From Oscillibacter valericigenes Sjm18-20 (GTDB lineage Bacteria; Bacillota; Clostridia; Oscillospirales; Oscillospiraceae): a DNA stretch of 64,000 nucleotides. Made by a program: the position numbers and the translations under genes. Location of the stretch: positions 1,426,001 through 1,490,000 of the forward strand of contig AP012044.1 in assembly GCA_000283575.1 (NCBI GenBank). Direction: 5' to 3'. This document shows positions 60,743-64,000 of the stretch, piece by piece. Position 1 is the stretch's first letter; each line of letters begins with the position of its first letter. A model generated the notes under the pieces. The model did no database searches, was not told where the DNA came from, and saw only the letters and a program-made list of their open reading frames with translations.

Positions 60743-61168
60743 TTGAGAAAGCTTTATTCAAAAGGAATATCTCTGCTTCTGGTTTTGGTTTTTTTACTGA
60801 GCATTTGCATCCCAGCTTCCGCAACCATGATTTCAACACGTGCCAGTAATTATTTAAACAAATATGACGGCGTAGTCACCCGCGAAGGCGGCGGAACGAT
60901 CAAAATTTCCTTTACCGTCATCGGCACCCGCGTGATTGATGAAATCGGCGCAAGTCAAATCGTTGTGGAAAAGCAGAGCGGGAGTTACTGGATTCCTGTG
61001 AAAACGTATAACAATACGAAGAATCCCGAACTTTCTACTACAAACGATTATTCTTATGCCAACTATGTCCTGTACAACGGAGTTGCTGGCACCGTCTATC
61101 GCGCTGAAATCACCGTATTTGGAAATACGGATTACCGAACAATTACAACCTCATCTCAGAGGGCTTAA
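60743..61168 (+). CDS. small secreted protein of the ECF module
   Basis: A 141-residue protein from a TTG at 60743, with a GAGGAG site inside the end of the anti-sigma gene. The signal peptide ends near SICIPASA; the mature part is beta-rich (TREGGGTIKISFTVIG; VEKQSGSYWIPVKTYNN; GTVYRAEITVFG). I do not recognise the family. Co-translation with the anti-sigma factor suggests it is an output of the ECF response. Its size and beta nature parallel the bacteriocin-like protein at 58548-58946. Confidence 0.75.
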   Translation: MRKLYSKGISLLLVLVFLLSICIPASATMISTRASNYLNKYDGVVTREGGGTIKISFTVIGTRVIDEIGASQIVVEKQSGSYWIPVKTYNNTKNPELSTTNDYSYANYVLYNGVAGTVYRAEITVFGNTDYRTITTSSQRA

Positions 61169-61182
61169 TTATCTGGGAACAA

Positions 61183-61218
61183 GGCGCTCTGGCTATACAG
61201 CCTGAGCGTCTTTCCTTT
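61183..61218 (+). terminator. terminator of the ECF module
   Basis: GGCGCTC and GGCT pair with AGCC and GAGCGTC around a short loop, followed by TTTCCTTTT. Confidence 0.7.
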
Positions 61219-61303
61219 TAAATGCGTTTTAGCCGTAATACCAACTGCAAGAGGGCCTCCGCAATTTGGATTTTTACAAAAATCTAAATCTGTGGAGGCT
61301 TTT

Positions 61304-61714
61304 ATGACAACCATAAACTTGCGGGAGTTTTACCCGTGGTACAAAGAAGATCAGTTTATTGAAGTTTCCGACGAAGTGGCCGGGACTCTGCGTTTGGACA
61401 AACTGTATGAGGCGGCTCATTGGCGGCGTGTCAAGCGCAACAAGGCGCAGTATTCCCTCGATATGGATGATGGGATTGAATACACTGCCTGCCTTTCCGA
61501 ACCGACGCCAGAGGAGCTTCTGGAACGCAAGGAAAACTTTTGCCGCCTATGCCGCGCCCTTAATTCTCTGCCCGAGACACAGGGCCGCCGCATCGACGTC
61601 TGTGTTATTCTTGGCAAGAGCGTGAAGGAAATAGCCGAGACCGAAGGCGTGTGTGAAGACACCGTGCGGCAGTCTATCATGCGCGGCCTTGAACACATGA
61701 GAAAAATATTTTAA
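61304..61714 (+). CDS. sigma-70-like regulator of an integrative element
   Basis: A 136-residue protein of the short sigma-like type carried by Clostridia conjugative elements: MTTINLREFYPWYKEDQFIEVSDEVAG at the start and a region-4-like helix-turn-helix at the end (DVCVILGKSVKEIAETEGVCEDTVRQSIMRGLEHM). ATG 61304 follows GGAGG. It is separated from the ECF module by a terminator and belongs with the small protein and recombinase that follow. Confidence 0.85.
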   Translation: MTTINLREFYPWYKEDQFIEVSDEVAGTLRLDKLYEAAHWRRVKRNKAQYSLDMDDGIEYTACLSEPTPEELLERKENFCRLCRALNSLPETQGRRIDVCVILGKSVKEIAETEGVCEDTVRQSIMRGLEHMRKIF

Positions 61715-62060
61715 TTTTTTCTCTCTTACCTACTCGGTTTTGGCTCCAAAGTGTCCTTGGTATATGAGAGGAGCGTTTGATCCTCTCCGCAGCTGAATAG
61801 CGGCGGCCCCGAGGAAACGCGGGGAGCCGGGCGGCGGGTGCGCCGGGACTTCCCCCATGAGGGAACGAGCGATCAACACCAGCGCCGCGAGTGGGGCCGG
61901 GCCATCCCACGGCCATGATCCGCAGAAGGACAAGCTGGCCGCTTGTCCCTCCGGGCCACCGCATCCTTCTGCGCGGGAGCGCCGTGCCGAGTTTCATTGT
62001 CTTACGACAGGCCAAGAAAATGAGCGCGGCGCTCCCAAAGTTTTTAAGGAGATGCACACC
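61715..62060. other. GC-rich non-coding element DNA
   Basis: No supported gene. The stretch is dense in inverted repeats (for example CTTGTCC/GGACAAG near 61930-61950) and resembles the conserved spacer seen after such sigma-like genes in Clostridia elements. Confidence 0.4.
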
Positions 62061-62261
62061 ATGAAATACGATCCCACATTAGCGGACCTGCTTACCCAGC
62101 CGTGGAGCAACGGCGCTTGCCGGGGCTATGTGATCTATGCGATGGAAAACTGCGGCTTTCCTCCCGAGGACATTCGGCGTGTGGTCGGTGAGCATTACAA
62201 TGTTTTTAATATGCGCGGGCCTGAGGAGGCTAAGGAGCATTTTCAATACAGCCCCTATTAG
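62061..62261 (+). CDS. small conserved element protein
   Basis: A 66-residue protein starting MKYDPTLADLLTQPWSNGAC, with AAGGAGA upstream. It is acidic and soluble (PEDIRRVVGEHYNVFNMRG). Similar short proteins lie between the sigma-like regulator and the recombinase in Clostridia integrative elements; the role is unknown. Confidence 0.65.
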   Translation: MKYDPTLADLLTQPWSNGACRGYVIYAMENCGFPPEDIRRVVGEHYNVFNMRGPEEAKEHFQYSPY

Positions 62262-62931
62262 CTTCGAGACACTTTGTCCCAAGGAGAGGATATCCACCCG
62301 GACGCTGTATGACGATTCGGGGATGCCGCACCTGTGCGTGGATGATGAGATGCGCCGTAGACTAGAAACAAAACTCATAACGAAAATTCTCAATTTTCAC
62401 GTTAAAAAAATTGCTTAAGTAAACGACCCGCGTAGGGGCGTGCCTTCCCTTTCCACGCTCCTGTCACGGGCCTTTTCTGCTGCCAATTGGCGGGAATGCG
62501 TCTCAATTTGAGGCACATTCCCGCAGGCTGGTAGCAGCCTTGGAATTGAATAGGGTTTTTCAGATACGTTTGATATGCGGCCCGATGGGAAAGCCGTGTG
62601 GGATTGAGCAGGCCATGACCCCGATAGAGAAGGGAGGAATAGGGTGAGCAGCCGATTCGCACACAACAAGCTGTGGCAGGCTTGAGGCGATGACCCGCAT
62701 ATCAGATTAAAGATACACTTGTCCCTATTGTCCGAGCGTTGAAGTAGTCATTCCCGGCTATGAGCCGTCGCAGGCGGTGGGGGCGACCTGTGAGAACCGC
62801 AGGGGGTTGAAGTCCCGTGGAGCGTGCCGATGCCGTCTGTTTGACCTGAGACAAACAAAATTCGTCTCAAATTGAGACACATTTTCTACCAAGGAATTAC
62901 TGCGCATTTAGAGCTGTTTTAGATAAATGCC
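62262..62931. other. non-coding element DNA, possibly structured
   Basis: It begins with a GACACTTTGTCCC palindrome half. A short coding-like piece TLYDDSGMPHLCVDDEMRRR follows (about 62300-62360), then GC-rich spacer with AATTTGAGGCACATT and AAATTGAGACACATT related motifs near 62505 and 62863. No intact gene is supported. Confidence 0.35.
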
Positions 62932-62965
62932 GCCGGTGAGATACTAATCCCACCGGCATTTTCAT
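62932..62965 (+). terminator. terminator upstream of the recombinase unit
   Basis: GCCGGTG (62932-62938) pairs with CACCGGC (62951-62957), followed by ATTTTCATATTTTT. Confidence 0.65.
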
Positions 62966-62989
62966 ATTTTTGGAAGAAGGAGGGATACC

Positions 62990-63151
62990 ATGGCCAATGA
63001 AAAACTTACATGGAGAGAAGGAAATAAAGACACTGAAATTCCTGTTTTTTTTTCTCACAATCCCAATTCTTCCACATCTGCTCATACAATCGCTGTCAGT
63101 CTTATTACGGAGTACTTACGACAAAAGCAGGCTGATCAAAATGAACGATGA
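62990..63151 (+). CDS. small ORF before the serine recombinase
   Basis: A 53-residue frame starting MANEKLTWREGNKDTEIPVF and ending LRQKQADQNER, with a good AAGGAGGGAT site. It has a protein-like composition and its own terminator-isolated context. It lies 83 bases before the recombinase and is probably an element accessory gene. Confidence 0.55.
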   Translation: MANEKLTWREGNKDTEIPVFFSHNPNSSTSAHTIAVSLITEYLRQKQADQNER

Positions 63152-63234
63152 AAACTTTACGATTATGTCTACCTGTGCTATAATTCATTACATAGTGTGT
63201 TGTGTTGTACTGCGGTATTACAAAGGAGGCCCGT

Positions 63235-64000
63235 ATGTACGGCACTATAATAATTGATGATCGGCCAACGCTAATCTATTGCAGAGAGAGCAGGGATGAA
63301 AACAGCGAAAATTATGAGCGAATTGAGACACAACGTGACATTTTGACGGCATTCTGTAAAAAAAGGGGCCTCGTTAATGTGGTGGATATTGTCATGGACG
63401 ATGATACCACGGGAACCAACTTTAGACGCTTTGACGCGATTTTGGAGCGTGTCAGGCGTAGAGAAATTCAAGTTCTGGTTTTTAAGGATGCGTCTCGATT
63501 GGGTCGCAACCTGAAAGAAAGCCTGATTTTTACCGATACGATCGAAAATTATGGCGCGGAGATTATTTTTGAAAGCGAAGAGTACAACGAGGATTTTTTC
63601 CCCCTAAAAGCGTGGTTCAATGAACAGCGTGCCAAGGAAGATAGCTTGAAAATCCGTCGAGTGCTGAAGCACAAGATGGAAACGGGAACCCTTTTGGTAA
63701 AGCCTTTTTATGGGTATCGGCGCAGTGAAAACGGAAATATGGTGCCTGATGAAGAGACTGCCGGAATCGTGAGATGGATTTTCGATGAAGTGCAAAAGGG
63801 CAGAGGCTCATATGAGATTGCAACAGAACTTAATGCAAAGGGAATTCCCACACCCTCTCAGGCGGCAGGGTATTCCAACTGTATGAGTTCCTGGGTGAGT
63901 CAGCATATCCGACGCATCGTGACCAATCCAGTCTATATGGGAACCATGATTCACAACCGAACCACCAAGAAAAGCTACAAAAATAAAAAGACAGTGATTC
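63235..64000 (+). CDS. large serine recombinase (partial, runs off the window)
   Basis: From ATG 63235 (AAAGGAGG upstream) the frame is open to the window end, 255 codons. Resolvase domain: TLIYCRESRDENSENYERIETQ with the catalytic serine, then DDDTTGTNFRRFD and VFKDASRLGRNLKES. The Recombinase domain begins near residue 145 (KPFYGYRRSENG; EIATELNAKGIPTPSQ; IRRIVTNPVYMGTM). It is expected to integrate and excise the element whose other genes lie at 53.9-62.3 kb. The attachment site is outside the window. Confidence 0.93.
   Translation, partial: MYGTIIIDDRPTLIYCRESRDENSENYERIETQRDILTAFCKKRGLVNVVDIVMDDDTTGTNFRRFDAILERVRRREIQVLVFKDASRLGRNLKESLIFTDTIENYGAEIIFESEEYNEDFFPLKAWFNEQRAKEDSLKIRRVLKHKMETGTLLVKPFYGYRRSENGNMVPDEETAGIVRWIFDEVQKGRGSYEIATELNAKGIPTPSQAAGYSNCMSSWVSQHIRRIVTNPVYMGTMIHNRTTKKSYKNKKTVI

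Noticed and set aside
62690..62850. Possible group II intron or riboswitch near GAACCGCAGGGGGTTGAAGT
   Set aside because: No intron domain V, reverse transcriptase or recognisable aptamer core could be identified; it is treated as unassigned element spacer.

Overview
The window looks like chromosome from an anaerobic Firmicute of class Clostridia (Oscillospiraceae/Ruminococcaceae-like). This rests on the AGGAGG-type ribosome binding sites, the SLH-anchored surface protein, a cysteine-rich KTR protein, a CwlD-type amidase, a clustered Feo system with small accessory proteins, and Clostridia-type integrative-element genes at the right end. No rRNA, tRNA or CRISPR array was seen. Composition is uneven: about 5-15 kb is GC-rich, while about 21-29 kb and 55-61 kb are richer in AT.

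Layout. 0-5 kb: a MATE exporter, a decayed ABC exporter, and a PadR regulator with a methyltransferase under a striking double-palindrome operator. 4.7-9.6 kb: a TetR regulator, then a run encoding an ATC-hydrolase-family protein, an alpha/beta hydrolase, a methyltransferase, a ZIP metal transporter and phosphoglycerate mutase. 10-16 kb: DUF3793 protein, flavodoxin, a DtxR-type repressor, FeoA-FeoA-FeoB-Cys-rich protein, a second DtxR-like protein and an HD-GYP protein. 16.7-29.5 kb: two pairs of YbtP/YbtQ-like half ABC transporters around a TetR gene, an O-methyltransferase/MarR fusion, a KTR protein and a complete siderophore-type importer (binding protein, permease, ATPase). 29.8-34.6 kb: a 1602-residue SLH surface protein with a ZinT-like domain. 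35-43 kb: relics, an MFS exporter and several regulator/effector pairs. 44-53 kb: an envelope locus with a Cys/Trp microprotein, an amidase, five YibE/F proteins around UppP, and an M23 peptidase. 53-64 kb: an integrative-element remnant (broken relaxase, sigma-like regulator, serine recombinase) carrying a bacteriocin-type export cassette and an ECF sigma/anti-sigma module.

How it fits together. The strongest organising signal is a palindrome, GTTAG-N6-CTAAC, found 13 times (8 exact, 5 near-exact) and always in non-coding DNA. It lies before the ATC-hydrolase operon, the DUF3793/flavodoxin genes, the DtxR gene, feoA, feoB, the first ABC pair, the methyltransferase/importer operon and the SLH-ZinT gene, plus one orphan promoter. 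It matches a DtxR-family operator, so much of 5.4-34.7 kb is probably one metal-repressed acquisition island. A second theme is the YibE/F-UppP-amidase-M23 envelope block. A third is the ECF module, flanked by a 36-bp inverted promoter-like repeat that may link it to the bacteriocin-like gene.
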